Positions 38,022 to 49,214 of a DNA stretch of 64,000 bases are shown here, piece after piece (the stretch's first letter is position 1; every line of letters begins with the position of its first letter). The stretch comes from Paenarthrobacter sp. JL.01a (lineage in GTDB: Bacteria; Actinomycetota; Actinomycetes; Actinomycetales; Micrococcaceae). The notes beneath the pieces were generated by a model. It searched no databases, was not told the origin of the DNA, and was given only the letters and a program-made list of their open reading frames with translations. Location: contig NZ_CP104877.1 in NCBI RefSeq assembly GCF_025452095.1, positions 2,604,001-2,668,000 on the forward strand, written 5' to 3'. The position numbers were made by a program, and so were the translations under genes.

Positions 38022-38444
38022 TTACTCAGCCTCGGTGGTCTCTGCTTCAGCCTCGGCCGGAGCCTCAGCAGCGTCGTCCTTCTTGGCCTTCTTGGTGATG
38101 GCTTCCGGGATGATGACGGAACCCTTCTCCGGAGCTACGAAAGCTTCCTTCGGAGCTTTGGTCTTCAGGGTGCCTTCCTGGCCCGGGAGGCCCTTGAACT
38201 TCTGCCAGTCACCGGTGATCTTGAGGATCGCGGCAACCTGCTCGGTCGGCTGGGCACCAACGGAGAGCCAGTACTGGGCGCGCTCGGAAGCGACCTCGAT
38301 GTACGACGGCTCTTCGGTGGGGTGGTACTTGCCGATTTCTTCAATGGCACGGCCATCGCGCTTGGCGCGGGCATCCATGACGACAATGCGGTAGTACGGT
38401 GCGCGCATCTTACCGAAGCGCTTAAGGCGAATCTTTACGGCCAC
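38022..38444 (-). CDS. rpsP: Ribosomal protein bS16
   Basis: S16 is an early-assembling 30S protein. The 140-residue form starts [20 protein letters not shown] and has the usual [11 protein letters not shown] and [12 protein letters not shown] motifs. The C-terminal ~55 residues form an actinobacterial extension ending in an Ala/Glu-rich tail. GTG 38444 is chosen because AGGAG lies 10 bases upstream. The 235 bp before it (to the hypothetical gene) show no further gene. Confidence 0.95.
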   Translation of the reverse strand: MAVKIRLKRFGKMRAPYYRIVVMDARAKRDGRAIEEIGKYHPTEEPSYIEVASERAQYWLSVGAQPTEQVAAILKITGDWQKFKGLPGQEGTLKTKAPKEAFVAPEKGSVIIPEAITKKAKKDDAAEAPAEAEAETTEAE

Positions 38445-38679
38445 TTTTGTGGTCACTCCTGTTTCTGAAACGGGGTTGAACCGGGCGTTCTGCACCCGTG
38501 GGGCGGGCCATACTTGGCGGTTCGAAGGACAAGATACGAGCACGGAGAGAGGGGCCGTACCGATCGAGTACCTGTCTATTGTGCCAGATGCCCGCGGCAT
38601 TTACGACTTACGCCGCACGGGCCGGTGAGTTCTTGGTCACTTTGCGGACGTCGCCTTCACCGGACCGGACGGCGGATGC

Positions 38680-39117
38680 TCATTCCGACCAGACGTAGAG
38701 CCCGGCCCGTTCGGTCTTTTCCACGTCCGCGGCAAGGGCGGCCAGTTGCTGGACATACTGCCGTGACTGGGCGGCTTCGAAGGGCATGTCTTCCTGCGCA
38801 GCCCAGGCGGCAGCGACGTCGTCGAGGACGTTGGCTTCGCCTTCGCTTTCGTAGGTGAGCAGTTCGGCCAGCGCCCTCACCATCGCCTCGGGAACGCCAA
38901 GAAGCGCGTCGCTGGTGACGTCCACCAGGGCAAGTTCGTAGTCGGCGCCCGCAGCATGGACCGCCTGTCCCGCAAGGTCCCCAAGCTGTTCAACTTCGTA
39001 GTCCGTAATGTCCTTGATCCGGACCGCGGGTCCGGCAACGTCGGCACCCTTGTCCAGGGCGGCTGCCCGCTTGAGTGCTTCGTCGTGGGTGGCTACAAAA
39101 ATTTCGGCAAAGCCCAT
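38680..39117 (-). CDS. Hypothetical acidic protein
   Basis: I do not recognise this 145-residue protein. It begins MGFAEIFVATHDEALKRAAA, is rich in Ala, Asp and Glu, and has no membrane segment, signal peptide or cysteine. It looks like a soluble alpha/beta protein with two helical stretches in the second half. The reading frame is preferred to overlapping plus-strand frames on codon usage and protein-like composition. ATG 39117 has GAAAG about 10 bases upstream; 39132 is an alternative. It stands between rpsP and the VOC gene, all on the minus strand. Confidence 0.65.
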   Translation of the reverse strand: MGFAEIFVATHDEALKRAAALDKGADVAGPAVRIKDITDYEVEQLGDLAGQAVHAAGADYELALVDVTSDALLGVPEAMVRALAELLTYESEGEANVLDDVAAAWAAQEDMPFEAAQSRQYVQQLAALAADVEKTERAGLYVWSE

Positions 39118-39193
39118 GGAAAGTACTCTCAATCGTTAGTGCTGACGGGGCGTGCGGCGCAGGACAGGAGGTCCCGCGCCGTCATTGTCCAGA

Positions 39194-40111
39194 CTAGTGC
39201 AGCCCGGCGGGCCTGGCGGGTCCTGCCTCGGGCGCGGGCCGGCGCACGGCAACGCGCAGCTTGTTCCTCCACGGGTCTTCGAACTGCAGTTCGGCGCCCG
39301 TGTGGTGGTTCTGCACGCCGGCCACCCGCAGGCGGTCCGCCAGTGCGCCGACGTCATCACCGGTGGGCACCTCAATGAGCACCTCCCCGAGCCCCAGGGT
39401 GTCCTTCCGGGGGCCGGCGCCGCGGCTGTTCCACACATTCATGGCCATGTGGTGGTGGTACCCACCGGCGGAGACGAACAGCGCCTGGCCGTGCCAACCC
39501 GCGGTCTTCTCGAAGCCCAGGGTTTCGACGTAGAAGTTGTGGGCCGTGGCGACGTCGCCCACCTGAAGGTGGACGTGGCCGACGCCGGCCGCCGCTTCGT
39601 GCTGGCCCGTGACCGCGGCTTCGCTCAGGTGCTGCTGGAGGAAACGCTGCGGCGGGAGGGCCACATTGTCCATGACCACATTTTTGCCGTCCCACTGCCA
39701 GCTTTCGCGTGGCTTGTCGTAGTAGAGCTCAATGCCGTTGCCTTCGGGGTCGGTGAAGTAGAACGCTTCACTGACCAGGTGGTCCGCGCTTCCCACAAAG
39801 GCACGGGGTTCATATCCGGCGGTGGTTGCGATGGTGGCCGCCAATGAGGGCTGGTCCTGGAAGAGGATAGCGGTGTGGAACAGCCCGGCCTCACCACGCC
39901 CTGGAAGCTGGAGACCGGCAGCCGGTGCCAGGTGGACCACAGGCTTGCCGACGCGCCCCAGGTAGAGGCCACCGTCCTGCTCGGCAACAACCTCCAGCCC
40001 CAAGGCGCGCTGGTAGTAGTCACTCATGACTTTCATATCGCCGACCTTAAGCATGACGGTGCCCATGGCGAGGTCGGCAGGCAGAAGATCCTGTATGGAT
40101 GAAGCGGACAT
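39194..40111 (-). CDS. VOC-family dioxygenase-like protein (CatE/MhqO type)
   Basis: A 305-residue protein with two vicinal-oxygen-chelate modules (about 12-135 and 165-290). Sequence motifs VMLKVGDMKVMSDYYQRALG and HVHLQVGDVATAHNFYVETL start the modules, and candidate metal ligands are His in GHVHLQV, His in YHHHMAMN and Glu in LIEVPTG. The layout resembles catechol-2,3-dioxygenase-type CatE and hydroquinone dioxygenases, which in Bacillus are controlled by quinone-sensing MarR proteins. The promoter carries a 12-bp palindrome, consistent with such control. The substrate is not known. Confidence 0.8.
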   Translation of the reverse strand: MSASSIQDLLPADLAMGTVMLKVGDMKVMSDYYQRALGLEVVAEQDGGLYLGRVGKPVVHLAPAAGLQLPGRGEAGLFHTAILFQDQPSLAATIATTAGYEPRAFVGSADHLVSEAFYFTDPEGNGIELYYDKPRESWQWDGKNVVMDNVALPPQRFLQQHLSEAAVTGQHEAAAGVGHVHLQVGDVATAHNFYVETLGFEKTAGWHGQALFVSAGGYHHHMAMNVWNSRGAGPRKDTLGLGEVLIEVPTGDDVGALADRLRVAGVQNHHTGAELQFEDPWRNKLRVAVRRPAPEAGPARPAGLH

Positions 40112-40169
40112 GTGAAGCTCCCGGTGTTGATGCGGCCGCCTTTCGGCACGTTCTACCTATCTAAATTAC

Positions 40170-40181
40170 TTGAAGCTTCAA
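40170..40181. promoter_or_regulatory. Palindromic operator candidate upstream of VOC gene
   Basis: The perfect palindrome TTGAAGCTTCAA lies 58 bases upstream of the VOC start. On the minus strand TTGAAG may double as a -35 element with TAGATA about 12 bases after the palindrome midpoint. This is a typical position for a repressor of the MarR/MhqR type. No regulator gene is adjacent. Confidence 0.5.
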
Positions 40182-40188
40182 TTTATTC

Positions 40189-41271
40189 CTAGCGGATCAG
40201 CTGCCCCCGCAGGACGACGTGCTTGAGTGCCGAGACTGTACTGACATTCCGGCGCGGATCCTCGTGGCAGATCACGACGTCGGCACTCGCCCCTTCGCTG
40301 ATGGCCTCGGCTCCCAGCCACTTGCGGGCGCCCCACGTGGCGGCGTCGAGGACCGCTGCAGGCGGCAGGCCGGCGTCGTGCAGTTCCTTCATCTCATCTG
40401 CAATCCGACCATGCCTGATGACGCTGCCGGCGTCCGTACCGGCACGGATGGCAACTCCGGCCTCGTACGCCTCCACCACACGTTCACGCCGGCGTTCCCA
40501 GAGGCGCGTCATGTGGTCCGCGTAACCAGGAAATTTGGGCGCGGCCTGGGCAGCGATCTCCGGGAAGGTGGCGATGTTGATCAACGTGGGAACGATCGGG
40601 ACGGACTGCTCCACGAGCCGTGGAATGTGGCGTGGCAACAGACCCGTTGCGTGTTCGATGCAGTCGATACCGGCATCGAGCATGTCGTCGATGGTGTTTT
40701 CGGCAAAGCAATGTGCCGTGACCCGGGCGCCCTCGTCGTGGGCGGCGGAAATGGCATCCTTGACCGTCTTCGCTGGAAAGGAGGCAGCCAGGTCACCAAT
40801 GCCCCGGTCAATCCAGTCCCCCACCAGTTTCACCCAGCCGTCGCCGTCGCGGGCTTCCTTCCGTACGGTCTCGACCAACTGCTCCGGCTCGATCTCGTGA
40901 CCCAATCCGCGCAGGTACCTGCGGCTTCGGGCGATATGGCGGCCGGATCTGATCAGGCGGGGCAGGTCCGTGCGCTGCTGCACCCATCGTGTATCGCTGG
41001 GCGATCCACAGTCGCGAATGAGCAACGTCCCGGCGGCCAGGTCAGCCTGGGCTTGTGCGTGGGTAGTGGCCTCATCAACCGCACCACCGGGGCCCAGCCC
41101 GATGTGGCAATGGGCATCAACGAATCCCGGCAGGACCCAGCCGTCAAGTACGCTGTCCGGTTCAGTCGTCGGGCGTTCGAACGTCAGTGCGCCTCCGACG
41201 GACCACATTCCGCGTCGTTCCTGATTCGCGGCAACGAGCACTGGTCCGGTGAATTCGATGATGTTGGACAT
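40189..41271 (-). CDS. Amidohydrolase-family protein
   Basis: A 360-residue metallo-dependent hydrolase. Metal ligands are visible in order: HxH in DAHCHIGL, Lys in WVKLVGDW, His in TAHCFAENT, His in CIEHATGL and Asp in RAGTDAGS. The pattern is that of dinuclear imidazolonepropionase/dipeptidase-like amidohydrolases. The substrate is unknown. A related amidohydrolase-type gene lies close to ffh in M. tuberculosis, so the position may be ancestral. The start at 41271 is 91 bases from the TPP riboswitch of divergent thiC. Confidence 0.85.
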   Translation of the reverse strand: MSNIIEFTGPVLVAANQERRGMWSVGGALTFERPTTEPDSVLDGWVLPGFVDAHCHIGLGPGGAVDEATTHAQAQADLAAGTLLIRDCGSPSDTRWVQQRTDLPRLIRSGRHIARSRRYLRGLGHEIEPEQLVETVRKEARDGDGWVKLVGDWIDRGIGDLAASFPAKTVKDAISAAHDEGARVTAHCFAENTIDDMLDAGIDCIEHATGLLPRHIPRLVEQSVPIVPTLINIATFPEIAAQAAPKFPGYADHMTRLWERRRERVVEAYEAGVAIRAGTDAGSVIRHGRIADEMKELHDAGLPPAAVLDAATWGARKWLGAEAISEGASADVVICHEDPRRNVSTVSALKHVVLRGQLIR

Positions 41272-41284
41272 GCCAAAATCCTAG

Positions 41285-43983
<2,699 letters not shown>

Positions 43984-44043
43984 TGGTTCAGCCTATGCGA
44001 CGGCTCCGACATCCCAACCTGTGCGGCTGGGATGTCAGTGCGG

Positions 44044-45627
44044 TTATTTGCCGAGGAACTTGTCGAAGCCCTTGGGAAGATTCAGCGATGACGGATCGAA
44101 TTCCCCTGCGCCCTGGCCGAAAGCTGCACCCTTGGGAGCTGCCGAAGCTGCGTTGGCCCGCTTGGCCTCGGCATCGCGCAACTCCTGGGCCGCCTTGGCC
44201 GGGTTGCCGGACCGCGCCTTCTTCTTGGGGGCGTTCTTGCCGTGCTTGCGTCCGCCGCCAGGACCACCAAGGCCAGGCATTCCGGGCATCCCCGGCATGC
44301 CGCCACCCTGGGCCAGCTTCTTCATCATCTTCTGGGCTTGGGCGAAACGCTCCAACAGCCCGTTGACCTCGGACACGTGGACACCGGAGCCCTTGGCGAT
44401 ACGCGCACGGCGTGAACCGTTGATGATCTTCGGGGCGACACGCTCATGCGGCGTCATGGAGCGGACGATGGCCTCGACGCGGTCGATCTCTTTTTCGTCG
44501 AAGTTCTCCAGCTGCTGGCGGATGTTTTGCGCACCCGGCATCATCATGAGCATCTTCTTCATGGAGCCCATGTTGCGGATCTGCTGCATCTGGGCGAGGA
44601 AGTCGTCCAGGGTGAAGTCTTCCTGGTCGGCGAACTTCTTCGCCATCCGGGCAGCTTCTTCCTTGTCCCACGCCTTCTCGGCCTGTTCGATCAGGGTGAG
44701 AACGTCACCCATGTCCAGGATGCGCGAGGCCATACGGTCCGGGTGGAAGAGTTCGAAATCGTCCAGGCCTTCACCCGTGGACGCGAACATGACCGGCTTG
44801 CCGGTAACCGACGCTACAGACAGCGCGGCACCACCGCGGGCATCGCCGTCGAGCTTGGAAAGGACGATACCGGTGAAGTTGACGCCTTCATCGAAGGCCA
44901 TCGCCGTGTTTACGGCGTCCTGGCCGATCATGGAGTCGATAACGAAAAGAACTTCGTTGGGAATGATCGCCTGGCGGATGCGGCGGGCCTGGTCCATCAT
45001 CTCGGCGTCGACACCGAGGCGGCCGGCCGTGTCAACGATCACGACGTCGTGAAGCTTCTGGCGCGCTTCTTCGACACCGGCCTTGGCTACGGCAACCGGG
45101 TCACCGGCGGGGTGCTCAAGTTCGGAGGACGTGGCGCCTGGGTGCGGGGCGAAGACCGGGACACCGGCACGCTGCCCAACAACCTGGAGCTGGGTTACTG
45201 CGTTGGGGCGCTGAAGGTCACACGCCACCAGCAGGGGGCTGTGTCCCTGGGCCTTGAGCCACTTGGACAGCTTGCCCGCCAGAGTGGTCTTACCGGCACC
45301 TTGAAGGCCCGCCAGCATGATGATGGTGGGGCCGGTTTTCGCCAAGCGGATACGGCGGGTCTCGCCACCGAGGATCTCCTTGAGTTCCTCGTTGACGATC
45401 TTGACGATCTGCTGGCTCGGGTTCAAAGCCCCCGAGACTTCGGCACCCAAGGCACGCTCACGGATGCGCCCGGTGAACTCGCGGACGACGGACACGGCGA
45501 CGTCCGCGTCCAGGAGGGCACGGCGGATCTCCCGGACTGTGGCATCGACGTCAGCCTCGGTGAGGCGGCCCTTGCCACGAAGGTTCTTGAAGGTTGCTGT
45601 CAACCGGTCAGAGAGTGAATTGAACAC
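44044..45627 (-). CDS. ffh: Signal recognition particle protein Ffh
   Basis: Ffh binds signal sequences and SRP RNA and targets ribosomes to FtsY at the membrane. The 527-residue protein has the N domain (MFNSLSDRLTATFKNLRGKG), the GTPase G domain (GLQGAGKTTLAGKL, DTAGRLG, TKLDGDARGG-like) and a methionine-rich M domain. The C-terminal ~60 residues are Lys/Ala-rich. The partner ftsY is 5 kb away in the same window. Confidence 0.96.
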   Translation of the reverse strand: MFNSLSDRLTATFKNLRGKGRLTEADVDATVREIRRALLDADVAVSVVREFTGRIRERALGAEVSGALNPSQQIVKIVNEELKEILGGETRRIRLAKTGPTIIMLAGLQGAGKTTLAGKLSKWLKAQGHSPLLVACDLQRPNAVTQLQVVGQRAGVPVFAPHPGATSSELEHPAGDPVAVAKAGVEEARQKLHDVVIVDTAGRLGVDAEMMDQARRIRQAIIPNEVLFVIDSMIGQDAVNTAMAFDEGVNFTGIVLSKLDGDARGGAALSVASVTGKPVMFASTGEGLDDFELFHPDRMASRILDMGDVLTLIEQAEKAWDKEEAARMAKKFADQEDFTLDDFLAQMQQIRNMGSMKKMLMMMPGAQNIRQQLENFDEKEIDRVEAIVRSMTPHERVAPKIINGSRRARIAKGSGVHVSEVNGLLERFAQAQKMMKKLAQGGGMPGMPGMPGLGGPGGGRKHGKNAPKKKARSGNPAKAAQELRDAEAKRANAASAAPKGAAFGQGAGEFDPSSLNLPKGFDKFLGK

Positions 45628-45797
45628 GCGCCGTGCACTTCTTTCGATGGTCTACGAATGGTGGCCGGTCCGGCACACCATAGTCTTGACGATTCCTGCC
45701 CCAACAGATGAGTCTCAACCACAACAAATCTGCGTTATCCACGGGACTCGACTATCTAGGGTACCAAGTCACGCCGGCAAGGTGGCATGCTGGCACA

Positions 45798-47198
45798 GTG
45801 ACCAGTAAAACAACTGTAAAAACGTTGCTCATCCTCGGCGCGTCCGGGGACCTGACAGGCAGGCTGCTCCTGCCCGGGCTTGCGGGGCTGCTGGCGGCCG
45901 GACGCGCGCCCGGACTGAGGCTGGTGGGTGCCGGTTCCGACCCCTGGTCCCCCGAACAGTGGCACGAAAGGGTCAAGGGCGCTTTCGCGACGGCGTCGAC
46001 GTCGGCGGATGCGGCCGGAAACGCGGCACTGGACGCTGTTGCCAACAACACTTCCTACCACCAGGTGGACGTAACAGCCGATGGCCCCTTGGCTGAGCTG
46101 CTGGCACAGCTGGAGGGTCCCGTCGCCGTCTACTTCGCCCTGCCACCCCATGTCAGCCAGAAGGCCTGCGAAGTACTGCACCCGGACCAAGTGCCGGCAG
46201 GAACGCGACTGGTCATGGAAAAGCCCTTCGGTTCAGGCACCGAATCAGCACACGAGCTGAACAAAACGTTGGCTGCACTCGTCCCCGAGGACCACATTCA
46301 CCGCGTGGACCACTTCCTGGGCAAGGCCACGGTGCTGAACATCCTGGGCCTCCGCTTCGCCAACCGCTTCCTTGAGCCCGTCTGGAACCGTAACCACATT
46401 GAAAAAGTGGAAGTCATCTTCGATGAGGACTTGGCCCTCGAAGGCCGGGCGCGCTATTACGACACCGCGGGTGCCTTGCGGGACATGATCCAGAGCCACC
46501 TTCTGCACATCATGGCTTTCCTGGCCATCGACGCCCCGGCCACCATCGAAGAGCGGGACCTCCGTGATGCCGTAGCCACCGTGCTGCGGGCCAGCAGCAT
46601 CAAAGCACCCTATGAGGCCTCCACCCGCCGGGCCAGGTACACGGCAGGAACGCTGGGTGAACGCAATGTGCCCGACTACGCCGCCGAACAAGGCGTGGAT
46701 CCCGGACGCAACACCGAGACACTCGCTGAGGTACAGGTGGAGATCGATAACTGGCGCTGGGCGGGAGTTCCCTTCATTCTCCGCTCAGGCAAGGCGCTGG
46801 GCCGCCGGCGCAAGGAAGCCGTCATTACCTTCCGGCCGGTTCCGCACTTGCCAAAGGGATTCTCGGGGGTTGACTCCCCCAATCAGCTCCGCATTGGATT
46901 CGGCCCGGATGTCCTGCAGCTGGATGTGGATGTCAACGGCCCTGGAGACATCTTCACCCTGGACAGAGCGAGCCTGGTGGCCCAGCTCAGCGCAGCGGAC
47001 CTGCTGCCCTACGGTGAAGTCCTGGAAGGCATCCTCACAGGCGATCCCTTGCTGTCCGTTCGAGGAGACACCGCGGAGGACTGCTGGCGCATCATCGAGC
47101 CCGTCCTCCGTGCTTGGGAAAAGGGCGAAGTTCCGTTGGAAGAATACGACGCCGGTAGCGCCGGGCCGGCCTCCTGGCCCACCGCCGTCGGGAGCTGA
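45798..47198 (+). CDS. zwf: Glucose-6-phosphate dehydrogenase (solo copy)
   Basis: Zwf oxidises glucose 6-phosphate to 6-phosphogluconolactone with NADP. The ~466-residue protein has the nucleotide loop GASGDLTGRL (from residue 14), EKPFG and the substrate motif RVDHFLGKATVLN. It is not beside tal, tkt or opcA, where actinobacterial zwf usually lies, so it may be a second copy with a special role. GTG 45798 (TSKTTVKTLL) is chosen. The position between ffh and glnK replaces glnD, found there in mycobacteria. A long terminator hairpin follows. Confidence 0.85.
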   Translation: MTSKTTVKTLLILGASGDLTGRLLLPGLAGLLAAGRAPGLRLVGAGSDPWSPEQWHERVKGAFATASTSADAAGNAALDAVANNTSYHQVDVTADGPLAELLAQLEGPVAVYFALPPHVSQKACEVLHPDQVPAGTRLVMEKPFGSGTESAHELNKTLAALVPEDHIHRVDHFLGKATVLNILGLRFANRFLEPVWNRNHIEKVEVIFDEDLALEGRARYYDTAGALRDMIQSHLLHIMAFLAIDAPATIEERDLRDAVATVLRASSIKAPYEASTRRARYTAGTLGERNVPDYAAEQGVDPGRNTETLAEVQVEIDNWRWAGVPFILRSGKALGRRRKEAVITFRPVPHLPKGFSGVDSPNQLRIGFGPDVLQLDVDVNGPGDIFTLDRASLVAQLSAADLLPYGEVLEGILTGDPLLSVRGDTAEDCWRIIEPVLRAWEKGEVPLEEYDAGSAGPASWPTAVGS

Positions 47199-47216
47199 CG
47201 CCGCCGTTGAACGCAA

Positions 47217-47255
47217 AAGCGGGCCGGGTACCTTCCAGTGGTACCCGGCCCGCTT
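47217..47255. terminator. Bidirectional terminator between zwf and glnK
   Basis: A perfect 16-bp stem (47217-47232 with 47240-47255) around TTCCAGT lies between the convergent zwf and glnK genes. AAAA on the left gives a short T-run for the minus-strand transcript. Confidence 0.85.
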
Positions 47256-47283
47256 GTGTGCTGCCCTGATGTTCGGCTGCGCC

Positions 47284-47622
47284 TTAGATGGCGGCTGCGC
47301 CCCGTTCGCCTGTGCGAACCCGCACGGCTTCGTAAACGTCAACCGTCCACACCTTGCCGTCTCCGGCCCTGCCGGTGTTTGAACTCGCAATGAGGACATC
47401 CAGGATGTCGTCCGCTTGCTCGTCGGTGGCGAGGACCTCGATGCGGATCTTCGGCAGCAAATCCACGTTGTATTCAGCTCCCCGGTACACCTCGGTGTAC
47501 CCGCGCTGGCGGCCGTAACCGCTGGCCGCGCTGACCGTCAGGCCCTGGACTCCGTAGGCTTCGAGGCCTTCGCGGACTGCTTCAAGCTTTTCGGGACGAA
47601 CGATCGCCGTGATGAGCTTCAT
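47284..47622 (-). CDS. glnK: PII nitrogen regulatory protein GlnK
   Basis: PII trimers report nitrogen and energy status by binding 2-oxoglutarate and ATP/ADP, and they block Amt channels. The 112-residue protein has the modifiable Tyr51 in RGAEYNVDLLPK at the T-loop tip and the ATP loop TGRAGDGKVWT. It overlaps amt by 4 bases (ATGA), so stoichiometry is coupled. The glnD gene, whose product modifies Tyr51, is not adjacent here. Confidence 0.96.
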   Translation of the reverse strand: MKLITAIVRPEKLEAVREGLEAYGVQGLTVSAASGYGRQRGYTEVYRGAEYNVDLLPKIRIEVLATDEQADDILDVLIASSNTGRAGDGKVWTVDVYEAVRVRTGERGAAAI

Positions 47623-48953
47623 GCCTGGACACTCTCCTTGCCCTCTGCGGGTGCCTTGGTTGCGGTGGATTCCGACTTGCCGATCATGGCCTCGTGCAGC
47701 GGCTGGAAGCTGCCACCGTGTCCGTTGACGCCGAACTCGTAAGCCGTCTCAGCGTGGAGGCTGAGGTCGACACCGACGTTCTCCTGTTCGGTGGAGACCC
47801 GGAAGCCCATTGTCTTGTGGATGGCCAGGGCGATGATGGCCGTCATGACCGCCGAGAAGACAATTGCCACGCCGGCTGCTGCGAGCTGCGCCCACAGCTG
47901 GGCGAATCCGCCGCCGTAGAAGAGACCGCCGGGGGTGGAGCCTTCGCTCGGGACTGCGATGAAGCCGAGGGCCACGGTGCCGATGATGCCGGAGACGAGG
48001 TGGACGCCTACAACGTCCAGCGAGTCATCGAAGCCCCAGCGGAACTTCAGGCCGACTGCAAGGGCGGAGGCCACACCGGCAACCACACCGAGGCCGAGGG
48101 CACCCACGGGGCTGACATCGGCACAAGCCGGGGTGATGGCCACGAGGCCGGCCACGACACCGGAGGCCGCGCCGAGGGACGTCGGGTGACCGTCACGGAT
48201 CCGCTCAGTGATGAGCCAACCGATCATGGCCGCTGCCGGGGCCGCGAGGGTGTTGATCCAGATCAGGCCACCCTGTTCAGCAGTCGCTGCTGCGCCGCCG
48301 TTGAAGCCGAACCAACCGAACCAGAGGATGGCCGCACCGAGCATGACGAACGGGATGTTGTGCGGACGGTGGTTGGGGTCCTTGCCGAAACCGCGACGGT
48401 TGCCAATGATGAGGACCAGGACAAGGGCCGCCACACCTGCGTTGATGTGCACCACGGTGCCGCCGGCGAAGTCGATGGCGTGGCCCAGGGCCTTGCCGAT
48501 CGCACCTTCAGGGCCGAAGAGGCCGCCGCCCCACACCATGTAGGCCAGGGGGCAGTAAACCAGGGTGACCCACACAGGCACAAAGATGCTCCAGGCCCCG
48601 AACTTGGCGCGGTCTGCAATGGCGCCGCTGATGAGGGCCACCGTGATGATGGCGAAGGTGGCTGCGTAGCCAACCTTGATCAGGCCGTCCGGAGTCGCGC
48701 TGACCCCTTCGAGGCCGAAGGTTGCGAGCGGGTTGCCGACGATTTCCAGGAAACCTTCGCCGGAGCTCATGGACGAACCCCACAGCACCCAGACGACGCC
48801 CACAATGCCGATGGAGATGAAGCTCATCATCATCATGTTCAAGGCTGCTTTGGCGCGTGTCATGCCGCCGTAGAAAAATGCCAGACCAGGTGTCATGAAC
48901 AGCACAAGCGCCGCCGCCACCATGACCCATACGTGACCTGCGGTAAGTTCCAT
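47619..48953 (-). CDS. amt: Ammonium transporter Amt
   Basis: A trimeric channel for ammonium uptake. The 444-residue protein has about eleven membrane helices, the pore twin histidines (GHAIDFAGGTVVHINAG and VHLVSGIIGTV), and a cytoplasmic C-tail. ATG 48953 (MELTAGHVWVM) is used. It is the first gene of the amt-glnK operon. The 261-bp upstream region (48954-49214) is gene-free and should include a nitrogen-responsive promoter; candidate half-sites are too weak to call. Confidence 0.95.
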   Translation of the reverse strand: MELTAGHVWVMVAAALVLFMTPGLAFFYGGMTRAKAALNMMMMSFISIGIVGVVWVLWGSSMSSGEGFLEIVGNPLATFGLEGVSATPDGLIKVGYAATFAIITVALISGAIADRAKFGAWSIFVPVWVTLVYCPLAYMVWGGGLFGPEGAIGKALGHAIDFAGGTVVHINAGVAALVLVLIIGNRRGFGKDPNHRPHNIPFVMLGAAILWFGWFGFNGGAAATAEQGGLIWINTLAAPAAAMIGWLITERIRDGHPTSLGAASGVVAGLVAITPACADVSPVGALGLGVVAGVASALAVGLKFRWGFDDSLDVVGVHLVSGIIGTVALGFIAVPSEGSTPGGLFYGGGFAQLWAQLAAAGVAIVFSAVMTAIIALAIHKTMGFRVSTEQENVGVDLSLHAETAYEFGVNGHGGSFQPLHEAMIGKSESTATKAPAEGKESVQA

Positions 48954-49214
48954 GGTGCACGTTCCTCTCTTGCTAGATCTGCGGTTCAACCGCTGTCCTG
49001 ACGCCTTTTGCGTCCTGCTTAAGAGTTTTGTGCCGCAGTGTTTCACCTGCGCGGGTTTTATATTGCGGGGCCGTTACAACAACCTCCCCAACGTAAATGG
49101 TGCATATCTGCGACGTTACGGATATGTTTCAGGCGTCAGACTACGCGGGAGAACCGGGTTTTCCGACACTCGAGGCGTTCACGCGCCAGATCCCACCAGA
49201 AGGACCAGCACCGA

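Noticed and set aside
47694..49001. A 435-codon plus-strand frame opposite amt
   Set aside because: Antisense to amt. Predicted protein is an Asp/His/Glu-rich artefact of codon complementarity.
49115..49130. GTTAC-N6-GTTTC upstream of amt as a GlnR site
   Set aside because: The second half-site has the wrong orientation for the GTNAC-N6-GAAAC consensus and the site is over 160 bases from amt.
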